Of a stretch of DNA of 64,000 bases, positions 8,342 to 16,505 are shown one piece after another. Made by a program: the position numbers and the translations under genes. Below the pieces are notes generated by a model. That model searched no databases. It was not told where the DNA came from and saw only the letters and a list, made by a program, of their open reading frames with translations. Origin of the DNA: Cupriavidus sp. YR651 (lineage in GTDB: Bacteria > Pseudomonadota > Gammaproteobacteria > Burkholderiales > Burkholderiaceae); contig NZ_FMYZ01000005.1 of assembly GCF_900101625.1 (NCBI RefSeq), positions 62,001 through 126,000 of the forward strand, in the 5' to 3' direction. The first letter of the stretch is position 1; every line of letters begins with the position of its first letter.

Positions 8342-9037
8342 ATGAACCTGACCATCTTCAGCGGCGGCGCGGCCCAGGCCGTGGTGACCGGGCTGCAACA
8401 GAACTTTGAGCATGCCAACGGCTGCACCCTCGCCCCGACCTTCGGCGCCGTCGGCACAATGCGCGACAAGCTGCTGGCCGGCGAGCCCTGCGACCTGTTA
8501 GTGCTGTCGGCGGCGCTGATCGAACAGCTTGCCGCGCAAGGCCACGTCGTACCTGGCAGCGCACGCGCGCTAGGGCCCGTGGCCACCGGCGTCGCGGTGC
8601 GCGAGGGCATGCCCGCCGCGGCGGTTGGCACCAGCGAGGCGCTGAAGGCCACACTCGCGGCGGCGCGCGGCCTCTACGTGCCGGACATGACCAAGTCGAG
8701 CGCGGGCATCCACATCGGGGGCATGCTGAAGGCACTGGGGCTGGCCGAAGCGCTGGCCGGGCGCATCCACGAGTTTCCGAACGGAGCCACTGCCATGCGC
8801 GAGCTCGCGCGCAGCGAGGGCGAAGGCATGCTGGGCTGCACGCAGGTGACCGAAATCCTTTACACGCCGGGCGTGCGTCTGGTGGGCGAACTACCCGCGG
8901 CGCACGCGTTGAGCACGGTGTACACCGCGGCCGTTTGCAACCAGGCACGGTCACCCGCGCTGGCGGCGAAGTTTGTCGAGGTGCTGGCCGGTGAAGGCTC
9001 GGTCGCGCTGCGCAAGCGTAGTGGTTTTGGTTTTTGA
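8342..9037 (+). CDS. ModA-like substrate-binding-domain protein without signal peptide
   Basis: 231 residues beginning MNLTIFSGGAAQAVVTGLQ. The fold-defining run (SGGAAQAV, FGAVGTMRDKLLAGEPCDLLVLSA, LYVPDMTKSSAGIHIGGMLKALG, GCTQVTEIL) resembles the extracellular molybdate-type binding domain. However, the chain starts at the first beta strand, and no in-frame upstream start supplies a hydrophobic leader, so the protein should be cytoplasmic. It is separated from the Bug operon by a hairpin. It could be a cytoplasmic small-molecule binder linked to the FAH pathway; a role in molybdate transport is unlikely because there is no ModB/ModC. Start chosen for fold completeness. Confidence 0.75.
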   Translation: MNLTIFSGGAAQAVVTGLQQNFEHANGCTLAPTFGAVGTMRDKLLAGEPCDLLVLSAALIEQLAAQGHVVPGSARALGPVATGVAVREGMPAAAVGTSEALKATLAAARGLYVPDMTKSSAGIHIGGMLKALGLAEALAGRIHEFPNGATAMRELARSEGEGMLGCTQVTEILYTPGVRLVGELPAAHALSTVYTAAVCNQARSPALAAKFVEVLAGEGSVALRKRSGFGF

Positions 9038-9096
9038 ACCTCGGCCCTGTCGCTAGCAATCACTAGCACCACGCGCGCCTTGAAATATCCGATTCA

Positions 9097-9112
9097 CTGT
9101 ATATATTTACAG
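9097..9112. promoter_or_regulatory. LexA box 1
   Basis: CTGTATATATTTACAG fits CTGT-N8-ACAG exactly, and the flanks (CA before, TA after) extend the match to the classical TACTGTATATATATACAGTA site. Confidence 0.85.
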
Positions 9113-9115
9113 TAA

Positions 9116-9131
9116 CTGTATAAATGAACAG
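9116..9131. promoter_or_regulatory. LexA box 2
   Basis: CTGTATAAATGAACAG, again an exact CTGT-N8-ACAG, starting 19 bp after box 1 on the same face of the helix. It contains a TATAAA that could be the -10 element, and it overlaps the ATG at 9124, which argues that translation starts at 9148. Confidence 0.82.
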
Positions 9132-9147
9132 TATCGGAGTGGGCGTC

Positions 9148-9465
9148 ATGGAGCATCTGATTCGCGTGCAGAATGAATATGACCGCCAGGTCCTGGGATG
9201 GCTGAGGGGACGCATTGCCGATGCGGCGCTGCTCTCGGCCGCCCGCCGGGCCGCCAGCGACGGGAAAAAGCCTTATCTTTCAACGATTTGCCGCATGCTG
9301 AACATTCGCCCGCCGTCGCGCCGCGCGTTTGCGGACGAGGCGCGGCATTTGCATCGCGCCGTCGGCGAGCAATACCTGGAGAAGATCCGCCAGATCCTCG
9401 GCCAGCCTGCCGCCGGACGTGAAAAAGCCGGGCACGAGGCCCGGCCGCAAGGTTCACTGTTCTAG
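9148..9465 (+). CDS. Small LexA-controlled protein with C-terminal QGSLF motif, function unknown
   Basis: 105 residues from the ATG at 9148, which has GGAG 8 bp upstream; an ATG at 9124 lies inside a LexA box and is unlikely. I do not recognise a family. The protein is basic and probably helical (YDRQVLGWLRGRI, ADEARHLHRAVGEQYLEKIR) with no signal peptide, membrane segment or zinc motif. The last five residues are QGSLF, matching the Qxx(L)F pattern of beta-clamp-binding peptides, which often sit at the C-terminus. Two tandem LexA boxes precede it, so it should be induced by DNA damage. Inference: an SOS-induced, clamp-interacting protein. Its 3' coding end contains the terminator of the convergent gene. 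Confidence 0.8.
   Translation: MEHLIRVQNEYDRQVLGWLRGRIADAALLSAARRAASDGKKPYLSTICRMLNIRPPSRRAFADEARHLHRAVGEQYLEKIRQILGQPAAGREKAGHEARPQGSLF
9422..9445 (-). terminator. Rho-independent terminator of the TPP-enzyme gene, inside the convergent ORF
   Basis: Read on the minus strand: GCCGGGC, loop CTCGT, GCCCGGC, then TTTTT. It lies 35 bp after the stop of the minus-strand gene and within the last codons of the plus-strand small gene. Confidence 0.85.
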
Positions 9466-9479
9466 GACGAGACGGACAG

Positions 9480-11159
9480 CTATGCGGGCAAGTCGGTGAC
9501 CCGCATCGCCGGCGTGATCTGGAGCGGATCGGTCATGAGCTCCAGCACGGCTGGCTGGCCGGCGTTGCGGGCGCGCTCGAATGCGGCCGCGAAATCTTCC
9601 GTCTTTTCCACGCGCTCCGCCCAGGCGCCACATGCGCGAGCCATCGCCACGAAGTCCGGATTGGCGATCGTCGTCCCGCTCTGCCGGCCCGGATAGCGCC
9701 GCTCCTGGTGCATCCGGATCGTGCCGTACATGCGATTGTTGACCACGATGACCACCAGGTTCGCGCCATGCGCGGCGGCCGTGGCGATTTCCTGCGGATA
9801 CATCAGGAAGCAGCCGTCGCCGGCCAGGCAGACCACGGTCGTCTCCGGCGACCGGAGCTTGGCGGCGATGGCCGCCGGCAGTCCGTAGCCCATCGCCCCG
9901 CACGTCGGCGCCAGCTCGGTCCGCGCCCGCTTGTAGGCATAGAAGCGGTGCAGCCAGACCGTGTAGTTGCCGGCGCCGTTAGTCAGGATCGCGTCTTCCG
10001 GCAAGACCGCGTTCAGGTGCGCCATGGCGGCGGTCATGTCCACACCGGCCAGCTCCGGATGGGACTTGGGCGGGAAGACGAAGGCTTCGTGCTCTGCGCG
10101 GGCTCCTGCGGTCCAGTCATGCCAGGCCGGGGCCGATGGCGGCTGCAGGGCGGCCAGCATCGCGGCACCGGCCTCGATGCCCGCATGGATCGGCAGGGCT
10201 GCCTGATACACGCGACCCAGTTCGGCGCTGTCCGCATGGATGTGGACGAGTTTCTGCTTCGGCTGCGGGGCTTCCAGCAGCGTATAGCCGTCCGTGGCGA
10301 TATCGCCGAGCCGGGTGCCGAAGGCCACGATCAGGTCCGCCGTCTTCACGCGCTCGGCCAGCCTGGGGCTCACGCCCAGGCTCAGGTGGCCGATGTAGTG
10401 CGGATCGCGGTTGTCGATCACGTCCTGGCGGCGAAACGCGCAGGCCACGGGCAGATCCCACGCTTTCACGAAGGCCGCAAAATCCTTCACCGCCGACGCG
10501 GTCCAGTTGGCGCCGCCGGCAATCACCAGCGGCTGCCGGGCCTCGGCCAGCGCCGCCGCCAGCGCCCTGGCATCCTCGGCGCGCGGCGCGGCGGCCACGG
10601 CCCGGTACGGCGCCGCATCGGCGCATGCCACCAGATCGTCCAGCACATCTTCCGGCAGGGCCAGCACCACCGGGCCCGGGCGCCCTGACGTGGCCACCTG
10701 GAACGCGCGCGCCACCATCTCCGGAATCCGCGCCGGATCGTCGATCTCGGCGGCCCATTTGGCCATCGATCCGAACACGGCGGCGTAGTCCACTTCCTGG
10801 AACGCCTCCCGGCCCTTGTGCTGGCGCGCGATCTGGCCGACGAACAGGATCATCGGCGTGGAGTCCTGCGCGGCGATATGGACGCCGATGCTGGCGTGCG
10901 TCGCGCCCGGCCCCCGCGTGACAAAGCACACGCCGGGGCGGCCGGTCAGCTTGCCGTCGGCCTCGGCCATGTTGGCGGCGGCGCCTTCGTGCTTGCAGAC
11001 GACGAGGTCGATGGCCGGCTGGTCATGCAAGGCGTCCAGCACGTCCAGGAAACTCTCGCCCGGCACGCAGAAGATCCGCTCGGTGCCATGCAGGCGCAGT
11101 TGGTCCACGAGGACTCGGCCGCCAGTGCGGGCCTTGGGGGATGGGGTATGTGCGGTCAT
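9480..11159 (-). CDS. Thiamine pyrophosphate-dependent enzyme (acetolactate synthase-like)
   Basis: 559 residues with the three-domain TPP-enzyme layout: N-terminal PYR domain with the catalytic glutamate (VVCKHEGAAANMAEADG, Glu near residue 58), a central domain (~195-330), and a C-terminal PP domain with the GDG...N metal/TPP motif (LAGDGCFLMYPQ to VVNNRMYG). The presence of Glu separates it from glyoxylate carboligase, which lacks it. It stands divergent from the Bug / dehydrogenase / aldolase / reductase operon and may act on its keto-acid products. No small regulatory subunit is nearby, so a catabolic carboligase or decarboxylase role is more likely than branched-chain biosynthesis. Confidence 0.85.
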   Translation of the reverse strand: MTAHTPSPKARTGGRVLVDQLRLHGTERIFCVPGESFLDVLDALHDQPAIDLVVCKHEGAAANMAEADGKLTGRPGVCFVTRGPGATHASIGVHIAAQDSTPMILFVGQIARQHKGREAFQEVDYAAVFGSMAKWAAEIDDPARIPEMVARAFQVATSGRPGPVVLALPEDVLDDLVACADAAPYRAVAAAPRAEDARALAAALAEARQPLVIAGGANWTASAVKDFAAFVKAWDLPVACAFRRQDVIDNRDPHYIGHLSLGVSPRLAERVKTADLIVAFGTRLGDIATDGYTLLEAPQPKQKLVHIHADSAELGRVYQAALPIHAGIEAGAAMLAALQPPSAPAWHDWTAGARAEHEAFVFPPKSHPELAGVDMTAAMAHLNAVLPEDAILTNGAGNYTVWLHRFYAYKRARTELAPTCGAMGYGLPAAIAAKLRSPETTVVCLAGDGCFLMYPQEIATAAAHGANLVVIVVNNRMYGTIRMHQERRYPGRQSGTTIANPDFVAMARACGAWAERVEKTEDFAAAFERARNAGQPAVLELMTDPLQITPAMRVTDLPA

Positions 11160-11361
11160 GGCAGTGAGTATGGTCGGAGCAAAAGCGGGATGACAGGGAT
11201 TTTTCCGTTTGACGGCCTTATGCGCGGGGTCTATCGTGCATTTCTGCTATGCATTTTATGCAAGTCAGCCCGCCACGCGCCCGTGTAGATTTGCTGGCGA
11301 GGCGCCCCAGAAGACGCCCGTGATTGATATCCACAACGATCGCGCAACCGGAGACCACGCA

Positions 11362-12363
11362 ATGCCCTTCCCTCATCGACTGATGCGGCCGCTGCTGACG
11401 ATGCTTTGCCTTGGATGCATGGCAGCCCCGCAGGTCCGCGCCCAGTCCGCCCAGACCGCCGATGGCTGGCCGAGCAAGCCCATCACCTACGTGGTCCCGT
11501 TTGCCGCCGGCGGCACGACCGACCTGCTGGGCCGGCTGATCGGCCAGAAGCTGGCGACGGCCCTCGGCCAGTCCGTGGTGGTGGAAAATCGCGCCGGCGC
11601 CGGCGGCAATATCGGCTCCGACTACGTGGCCAAGGCCGCGCCGGATGGCTACACGCTGCTGGGCGGCACCATCAGCTCCCACGCCATCAACGTGAGCCTC
11701 TACCCCAAGATGCCGTACGACCCGGTCAAGAACTTCCAGCCTGTCGCGCTGATCGGCACGCTGCCCAATGTGCTGGTGGTCAACGCCAACAGCCCGTGGA
11801 AGTCCGTCCAGGACGTGATCGCCGCCGCGAAGGCCAAACCGGGCTCGATCAACTTTGGCTCGTCGGGCAATGGCACCTCCCAGCATCTGGCCGCGGAATT
11901 GTTCGCCAACATGGCCAGCCTGCGCATGACCCACGTCCCGTACAAGGGCAGCAGCCAGGCCGTGCAGGCGCTGCTGGGCAGCCAGGTGGACCTGGTGTTC
12001 GAAAACAGCGTGGCCGCCATGCCGATGATCCAGTCCGGCAAGTTCCGCGCGCTGGCCACCACCGGCAGCAAGCGCGCGGCGGAACTGCCCGACGTGCCGA
12101 CCATGGCCGAGTCCGGACTGGCCGGCTACGAGATCGTGTCGTGGCAAGCCATCTTCGCGCCGGCCGGCACGCCGATGCCGATCGTGAACAAGCTTTCCGC
12201 CGAGATCGGCAAGATCATCCGCCAGCCGGACATGAAGGCCAGGCTGGCATCGATGGGCGTGGAGCCCTCGGGTGCGGGCCCTGCGGAACTGGGCAGCTTC
12301 CAGAAGAGCGAGGTCGCCAAGTGGGCCAATCTCATCAAGGTGGCCAACATTCACCTGGAGTAA
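11362..12363 (+). CDS. Bug (TctC-type) solute-binding protein
   Basis: 333 residues from the ATG at 11362 (signal peptide MPFPHRLMRPLLTMLCLGCMAAPQVRAQS). Then WPSKPITYVVPFAAGGTTDLLGRLIGQKL, VVVENRAGAGGNIG and HVPYKGSSQAVQALLGSQVD, all Bug signatures. The open frame extends upstream to 11209 but those residues are not leader-like. It is the first gene of a five-gene operon; the dehydrogenase start follows its stop by 2 bp. It presumably binds the sugar acid or hydroxy acid that the operon degrades. Confidence 0.93.
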   Translation: MPFPHRLMRPLLTMLCLGCMAAPQVRAQSAQTADGWPSKPITYVVPFAAGGTTDLLGRLIGQKLATALGQSVVVENRAGAGGNIGSDYVAKAAPDGYTLLGGTISSHAINVSLYPKMPYDPVKNFQPVALIGTLPNVLVVNANSPWKSVQDVIAAAKAKPGSINFGSSGNGTSQHLAAELFANMASLRMTHVPYKGSSQAVQALLGSQVDLVFENSVAAMPMIQSGKFRALATTGSKRAAELPDVPTMAESGLAGYEIVSWQAIFAPAGTPMPIVNKLSAEIGKIIRQPDMKARLASMGVEPSGAGPAELGSFQKSEVAKWANLIKVANIHLE

Positions 12364-12365
12364 GC

Positions 12366-13460
12366 ATGGCTGAACACCGTATTCCGACCGCCGCGCTGCA
12401 TCGGTGGGTTGCCGATCTCTGGCTGGCCGCCGGCTCCGATGCCCGCGAGGCCACGCTGACCGCCGATCACCTGGTCGGCGCCAACCTGTCCGGCCACGAC
12501 TCGCACGGCGTGGGGATGATCCCGAAGTACGTCATGTCCTGGCAGGGCGAGCAGTTGCAGCTGAACCAGCATGTCAGCGTGGTCCATGAATCGGGCGGCA
12601 TCCTGAGCCTGGATGGCAACCGAGGCATGGGCCAGGCCGTGACCGAGGAAGCGATGCGCATGGGTATCGAGCGCGCGCAGGCGCACGGTGTCTGCGTGCT
12701 GGGCCTGCGCCGCTCGCACCATCTCGGGCGCGTCGGCCACTGGGCGGAACAGGCCACGGCGGCCGGCATGATCTCGATCCACTTCGTCAACGTGCTGTCC
12801 AAGCCGATCGTCGCGCCGCACGGTGGCTACGATGCGCGCTTTGGCACCAACCCGTTCACGATCGGCGTGCCCGTGGCCGGTGCGCCGCCGCTGGTGCTGG
12901 ACTTTGCGACCAGCGCCATCGCACTGGGCAAGGTCCGCGTAGCCAACAACAAGGGCGTACCGGTGCCGGCCGGCAGCCTGATGGATCCGTCGGGGCATCC
13001 CACCGACGACCCGTCCGTCATGTTCCCGCCGCCCGGCTCGCCGCAAGGCGCGCTGCGCACGTTCGGCGAGCACAAGGGCTATGTGCTGGCCGTGATGTGC
13101 GAGCTGCTGGGCGCGGCCGTCACGGGCGGCCACACGATCCGCCCCGAGACGCTCACCCACGAGCACGCGGTCTGGAACAACATGCTGGCGATCATCTTCG
13201 ACCCGGCAAGGCTGGGCAGCACCACCACCTTCGGCCACGAGGTGGAGGCGTTCGTCGAATGGCTGCGCGCATCGCGCCTGCAGCCCGGCAACGACGCCAT
13301 CCGCCTGCCCGGCGATCCTGAACGCGCCTGGCGCCGCGCGCGGGCCGAAATCATTCCGGTGGACAGCAGCACGCTGTCCCAACTGGACGATGCCGCCGCC
13401 CGCGTGCTGCAGGCGCGCGGACAATCGCCGGGGCCGCTCTCGGCGCTGGCTGCGGACTGA
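12366..13460 (+). CDS. Ldh_2 family NAD(P)-dependent 2-hydroxyacid dehydrogenase
   Basis: 364 residues of the malate/L-lactate/ureidoglycolate dehydrogenase (Ldh_2) family. Visible hallmarks: GHDSHGVGMIPKY (catalytic His region near 45), SHHLGRVGHWAEQA (~117), GTNPFTIGVP (~160), LDFATSAIALGKV and the GEHKGYVLAVMCELL motif (~235). The family oxidises or reduces 2-hydroxy acids and related compounds with NAD(P), using a fold different from classical LDH. The start lies 2 bp after the Bug stop, and the frame is also open upstream through the Bug gene, which is a shadow. In this operon it probably oxidises the imported hydroxy acid. Confidence 0.92.
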   Translation: MAEHRIPTAALHRWVADLWLAAGSDAREATLTADHLVGANLSGHDSHGVGMIPKYVMSWQGEQLQLNQHVSVVHESGGILSLDGNRGMGQAVTEEAMRMGIERAQAHGVCVLGLRRSHHLGRVGHWAEQATAAGMISIHFVNVLSKPIVAPHGGYDARFGTNPFTIGVPVAGAPPLVLDFATSAIALGKVRVANNKGVPVPAGSLMDPSGHPTDDPSVMFPPPGSPQGALRTFGEHKGYVLAVMCELLGAAVTGGHTIRPETLTHEHAVWNNMLAIIFDPARLGSTTTFGHEVEAFVEWLRASRLQPGNDAIRLPGDPERAWRRARAEIIPVDSSTLSQLDDAAARVLQARGQSPGPLSALAAD

Positions 13461-13479
13461 ATAAAGGGGAATGCACACC

Positions 13480-14271
13480 ATGACCACCACCGCTCACCTG
13501 CCACAAATCTCGCCGCTGCCCAATCGTTTCCGGGCCGATATCCTCGCGCGCAAGCGCCTGATCGGCTGCTGGAGCTCGCTGGGCCAGCCCGTGACCGCGG
13601 AAATCCTCGGCCTGGCCGGTTTCGACTGGCTGCTGCTGGACGGCGAACACTCGCCCAATGACATCCTGAGCTTCGTGCCGCAGCTGATGGCGCTGAAGGA
13701 CAGCACCAGCGCGCCCGTGGTGCGCCCGCCGTGGAACGATCCGGTAATCCTCAAGCGCCTGCTGGATATCGGCTTCTACAACTTCCTCGTGCCGTTCGTG
13801 GAGTCGGCGGAGGAAGCACGTCGCGCCGTCCGCGCCACGCGCTATCCGCCGGACGGCATTCGCGGCGTCTCCGGGGCGCAACGCCAGAACCACTACGGCA
13901 CCCTGCCGGACTTCTTCAAGACCATCAACGACAACATCTGCGTGCTGGTGCAGATCGAAAGCCGCAAAGGCGTGGACGCCGCCGACGCGATCTGCGCCGA
14001 GCCGGGCGTCGACGGCATCTTCATCGGTCCGAACGACCTGGCCGCGGCCTACGGGCACCTGGGCAACCCGAACCATCCGGATGTGCAGGCGGCCGTGGCC
14101 CGCATCTACGACGCGGCCAACCGTGCCGGCAAGGCCATTGGCACGCTGACGCCGGTCGAAGCCGACGCGCGGCGCTACCTCGACATGGGCGCGCATTTCG
14201 TGGCCGTCGGGCTCGACCACGGGCTCCTGCGCGATGCCTCGCGTGCGCTGCGCGAGCGCTTTGCCTCGTGA
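13480..14271 (+). CDS. HpcH/HpaI family class II aldolase (GarL-like)
   Basis: 263 residues from ATG 13480, which has AAAGGGGA at proper spacing; the ATG at 13471 is too close to that site. HpaI-type TIM barrel: [11 protein letters not shown] (~25), [11 protein letters not shown] (catalytic His, ~48-58), VRPPWND, VQIES (metal Glu, ~150) and [14 protein letters not shown] (metal Asp, ~175-188). Members split 2-keto-3-deoxy acids to pyruvate plus an aldehyde. The next gene is a tartronate-semialdehyde-reductase-type enzyme, which suggests cleavage of 5-keto-4-deoxyglucarate or a similar acid to pyruvate and tartronate semialdehyde; this is inference. Confidence 0.9.
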   Translation: MTTTAHLPQISPLPNRFRADILARKRLIGCWSSLGQPVTAEILGLAGFDWLLLDGEHSPNDILSFVPQLMALKDSTSAPVVRPPWNDPVILKRLLDIGFYNFLVPFVESAEEARRAVRATRYPPDGIRGVSGAQRQNHYGTLPDFFKTINDNICVLVQIESRKGVDAADAICAEPGVDGIFIGPNDLAAAYGHLGNPNHPDVQAAVARIYDAANRAGKAIGTLTPVEADARRYLDMGAHFVAVGLDHGLLRDASRALRERFAS

Positions 14272-14340
14272 CCCGCCGCCGTCGCATCATCCGCATTTCC
14301 AGCATCACCCGCATCACCCGCATCACAACTGGACACTGAC

Positions 14341-15276
14341 ATGAGCAAGATCGGATTTATCGGACTCGGCGTGATGGGCACGCCGATGGCACAGCATCTG
14401 CAGGCCGGCGGCCACACGGTCTGCGCGCACACGCGCAGCGGCGTACCGCAGGCGCTCCAGGACGCCGGCATGCAGGCCTGCGCCAACGCCACCGAGGTCG
14501 CCAGACAGGCGGACGTCATCTTCCTGATGCTGCCGGACACCCCCGACGTGGATCGCGTGCTGTTCGGTGAGAACGGCGTTGCGGCAGGGCTGACGGCAGG
14601 CAAGATCGTGGTCGACATGAGCTCGATCTCGCCGATCGAGACCCGCGCGTTCGCCGCGCGCATCGAACAGCTCGGCTGCGACTATGTGGATGCGCCCGTA
14701 TCCGGCGGCGAGGTCGGGGCCAAGGCCGGCACGCTGTCGATCATGGCCGGCGGCAAGGCGGATGTATTCGACCGCGTGCTGCCGCTACTGCAACTGATGG
14801 GCAAGAACATCACGCTGGTCGGCAACGTTGGCGACGGGCAGGTGGCGAAGGTGGCCAACCAGGTCATCGTCGCCCTGACGATCGAGGCCGTCAGCGAAGC
14901 ACTGGTGCTGGCCGCCAAGGCTGGTGCCGACCCGGCGCGCGTGCGTCAGGCGCTGATGGGCGGCTTTGCCAGCTCGCGCATCCTGGAGGTGCACGGCGAA
15001 CGCATGATCAAGCGGACCTTCGATCCGGGCTTCCGCATCGAGCTGCACCAGAAAGACCTGAACCTGGCGCTGTCCACCGCGAAGGCGCTGGGGCTGGGGC
15101 TGCCCAATACCGCATCGTGCCAGCAGTTGTTCAACGTCTGCGTAGCCCAGGGCGGCGCGGGCTGGGACCATTCGGGGCTGGTCAAGGCGATCGAGCACCT
15201 GTCGTCGTTCGCAATCGGTGACAAGCCGAAGGACGCTGCCGGGGACGCGGGCAAGAAGGCGGGCAAAGCGGGCTGA
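14341..15276 (+). CDS. Beta-hydroxyacid dehydrogenase, tartronate semialdehyde reductase-like (GarR/GlxR type)
   Basis: 311 residues. N-terminal Rossmann motif IGFIGLGVMGTPMA, the substrate motif DAPVSGGEVGAKAGTLSIMAGG (~120-140) and the catalytic lysine in GDGQVAKVANQ (~170) mark the 3-hydroxyisobutyrate/tartronate semialdehyde reductase family. A Lys/Ala-rich tail (KDAAGDAGKKAGKAG) follows the domain. Reaction expected: NAD(P)H-dependent reduction of tartronate semialdehyde to glycerate, following the upstream aldolase. A 69-bp spacer with CGCATCACC-type repeats separates it from the aldolase; its stop overlaps the LysR start. Confidence 0.9.
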   Translation: MSKIGFIGLGVMGTPMAQHLQAGGHTVCAHTRSGVPQALQDAGMQACANATEVARQADVIFLMLPDTPDVDRVLFGENGVAAGLTAGKIVVDMSSISPIETRAFAARIEQLGCDYVDAPVSGGEVGAKAGTLSIMAGGKADVFDRVLPLLQLMGKNITLVGNVGDGQVAKVANQVIVALTIEAVSEALVLAAKAGADPARVRQALMGGFASSRILEVHGERMIKRTFDPGFRIELHQKDLNLALSTAKALGLGLPNTASCQQLFNVCVAQGGAGWDHSGLVKAIEHLSSFAIGDKPKDAAGDAGKKAGKAG

Positions 15277-16211
15277 TGACAACCCTGAACTCCGACGACC
15301 TGGCGTGCTTTGTTTGCGTGGCCAACACACAGAGCATTTCGCGCGCGGCGCTGGAGCTTGGTGCCGACCAGTCCACCGTCAGCCGCCAGATCGCGCGGCT
15401 GGAGGCAGCGCTCGATACGCGACTGTTCCATCGCAGCGGGCGCGGCGTGGTGCTGACGGAAGCCGGCACCACGCTGCTCGGTTATGCGCGACAGGTGGCC
15501 GCCACGCTGACGGAAGCGCGCGCGGCCGTTCGAGCCTCCACCGCGCAAGGCCCCACGCAACTAGTAATCGCCGCGCAGCCGACCATCGCCAATACGGCAT
15601 TCGCCGCCATCGGCACCGCGCTCAAGCAGCGATTCCCGGCCACCAAGCTGCGTTTTGTCGAAGGTCTGGCGAGCCCCGTCCTGGCGTGGCTGGCGGCGGG
15701 CGAGATCGATGTCGCCCTGCTCTACCTGCCCGAGCAACAAGGCGGGCTGAAGGTGGACATCCTGCTGGAAGAGGACCTGACGCTGGTCGCGCCGACCTCA
15801 TGGAGTCATCTCGGGCCGACCTTCCCCGCCCGCCGGCTGGCCGAAGTGCCGCTGATCCTGCCGAGCACCGGGCACGGCTTGCGCATGCTGGCCGAATCGC
15901 TCGCCACGCGCGTCGGCACCACGCTGAACATGGCGCTGGAGTGCGACGCGTCGAATACGGTGGCGATGCGGCTGGTGGAAGACGGATGCGGCGCGACGCT
16001 GTTGCCGTTCGCGGCCGTGGCGGACCGCGTCGCGCAAGGTCGCCTGCATTCGGCGCGACTGATCGATCCGGTGGTGACGCGCCAGGTGGCGCTGGCCACC
16101 GCGCGCAACCGCCCGGCCGTGCCGGAGCTGTGGGACATCATGCAGACCGTCAGGCAGTCCGTGCGCAATATCGTGATGTCCGGTGCGTGGCCGGGGGCGC
16201 GTCTGGTGTAA
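15276..16211 (+). CDS. LysR-family transcriptional regulator
   Basis: 311 residues. Winged helix at residues ~5-65 (FVCVANTQSISRAALELGADQSTVSRQIARLEAAL), then a periplasmic-binding-like effector domain. TGATG overlap with the reductase gene places it last in the operon, unusual for LysR genes, which are more often divergent. It is the obvious candidate to control the Bug / aldolase operon and the divergent TPP gene. A dispersed repeat (copy R1) begins right after the stop codon and may terminate the transcript. Confidence 0.9.
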   Translation: MTTLNSDDLACFVCVANTQSISRAALELGADQSTVSRQIARLEAALDTRLFHRSGRGVVLTEAGTTLLGYARQVAATLTEARAAVRASTAQGPTQLVIAAQPTIANTAFAAIGTALKQRFPATKLRFVEGLASPVLAWLAAGEIDVALLYLPEQQGGLKVDILLEEDLTLVAPTSWSHLGPTFPARRLAEVPLILPSTGHGLRMLAESLATRVGTTLNMALECDASNTVAMRLVEDGCGATLLPFAAVADRVAQGRLHSARLIDPVVTRQVALATARNRPAVPELWDIMQTVRQSVRNIVMSGAWPGARLV

Positions 16212-16403
16212 GAGGTACTATCAAAATGATTCTGGCGTCGTTGCGCGGCCTTGCCGTACCGCTTGTACTGTCTGCGGCCGCGCCCTTGCAGGGCGCGCAT
16301 GCGCTGGCAGGCGCATGCTGCTACGCAGCCGGATCGCATGCGATCCGAAACCCCTGCTTCGCCCTAGCCAGAACCGCTAGCGCTTCATTTTGATAGCGCC
16401 TCC
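16212..16403. repeat. Dispersed intergenic repeat, copy R1 (expanded)
   Basis: Begins GAGGTACTATCAAAATGA and ends with its imperfect inverse TCATTTTGATAGCGCCTC (16 of 18 match). The core CTGGCGTCGTTGCGCGGCC ... CTTGTACTGTCTGCGGC is shared with copies at 17669, 30608 and 59907. This copy has an extra ~75 bp in its middle containing the perfect palindrome GGATCGCATGCGATCC (16331-16346). It starts one base after the LysR stop. Confidence 0.85.
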
Positions 16404-16420
16404 AAGCCACCGACCGCAAT

Positions 16421-16490
16421 CGACTGTGTGCGCTGGCCCGGCGCCCGACTGTGTGCGCTGGCCTGGCGCCCCTGCGCCCGGCCAGCGCAC
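16421..16490. repeat. 25-bp tandem repeat with inverted third copy
   Basis: Two 25-bp units (16421-16445 and 16446-16470, one mismatch) contain GTGCGCTGGCC(C/T)GGCGC. 16474-16490 is the reverse complement of that segment, so the array can fold into a long GC stem. It lies just 3' of the minus-strand small envelope protein and may be its terminator. Confidence 0.75.
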
Positions 16491-16505
16491 GCGGTACGGG
16501 CCTCA

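Noticed and set aside
8342..9037. Molybdate transporter receptor ModA
   Set aside because: No signal peptide and no permease or ATPase genes.
9480..11159. Glyoxylate carboligase (would fit tartronate semialdehyde chemistry)
   Set aside because: The conserved Glu (KHEGAA) is present; carboligases of that type lack it.
16212..16393. Extension of a coding frame through repeat R1 (IKMILASLRG...)
   Set aside because: The same DNA core occurs in both orientations in other intergenic sites, so it is a repeat, not a coding region.
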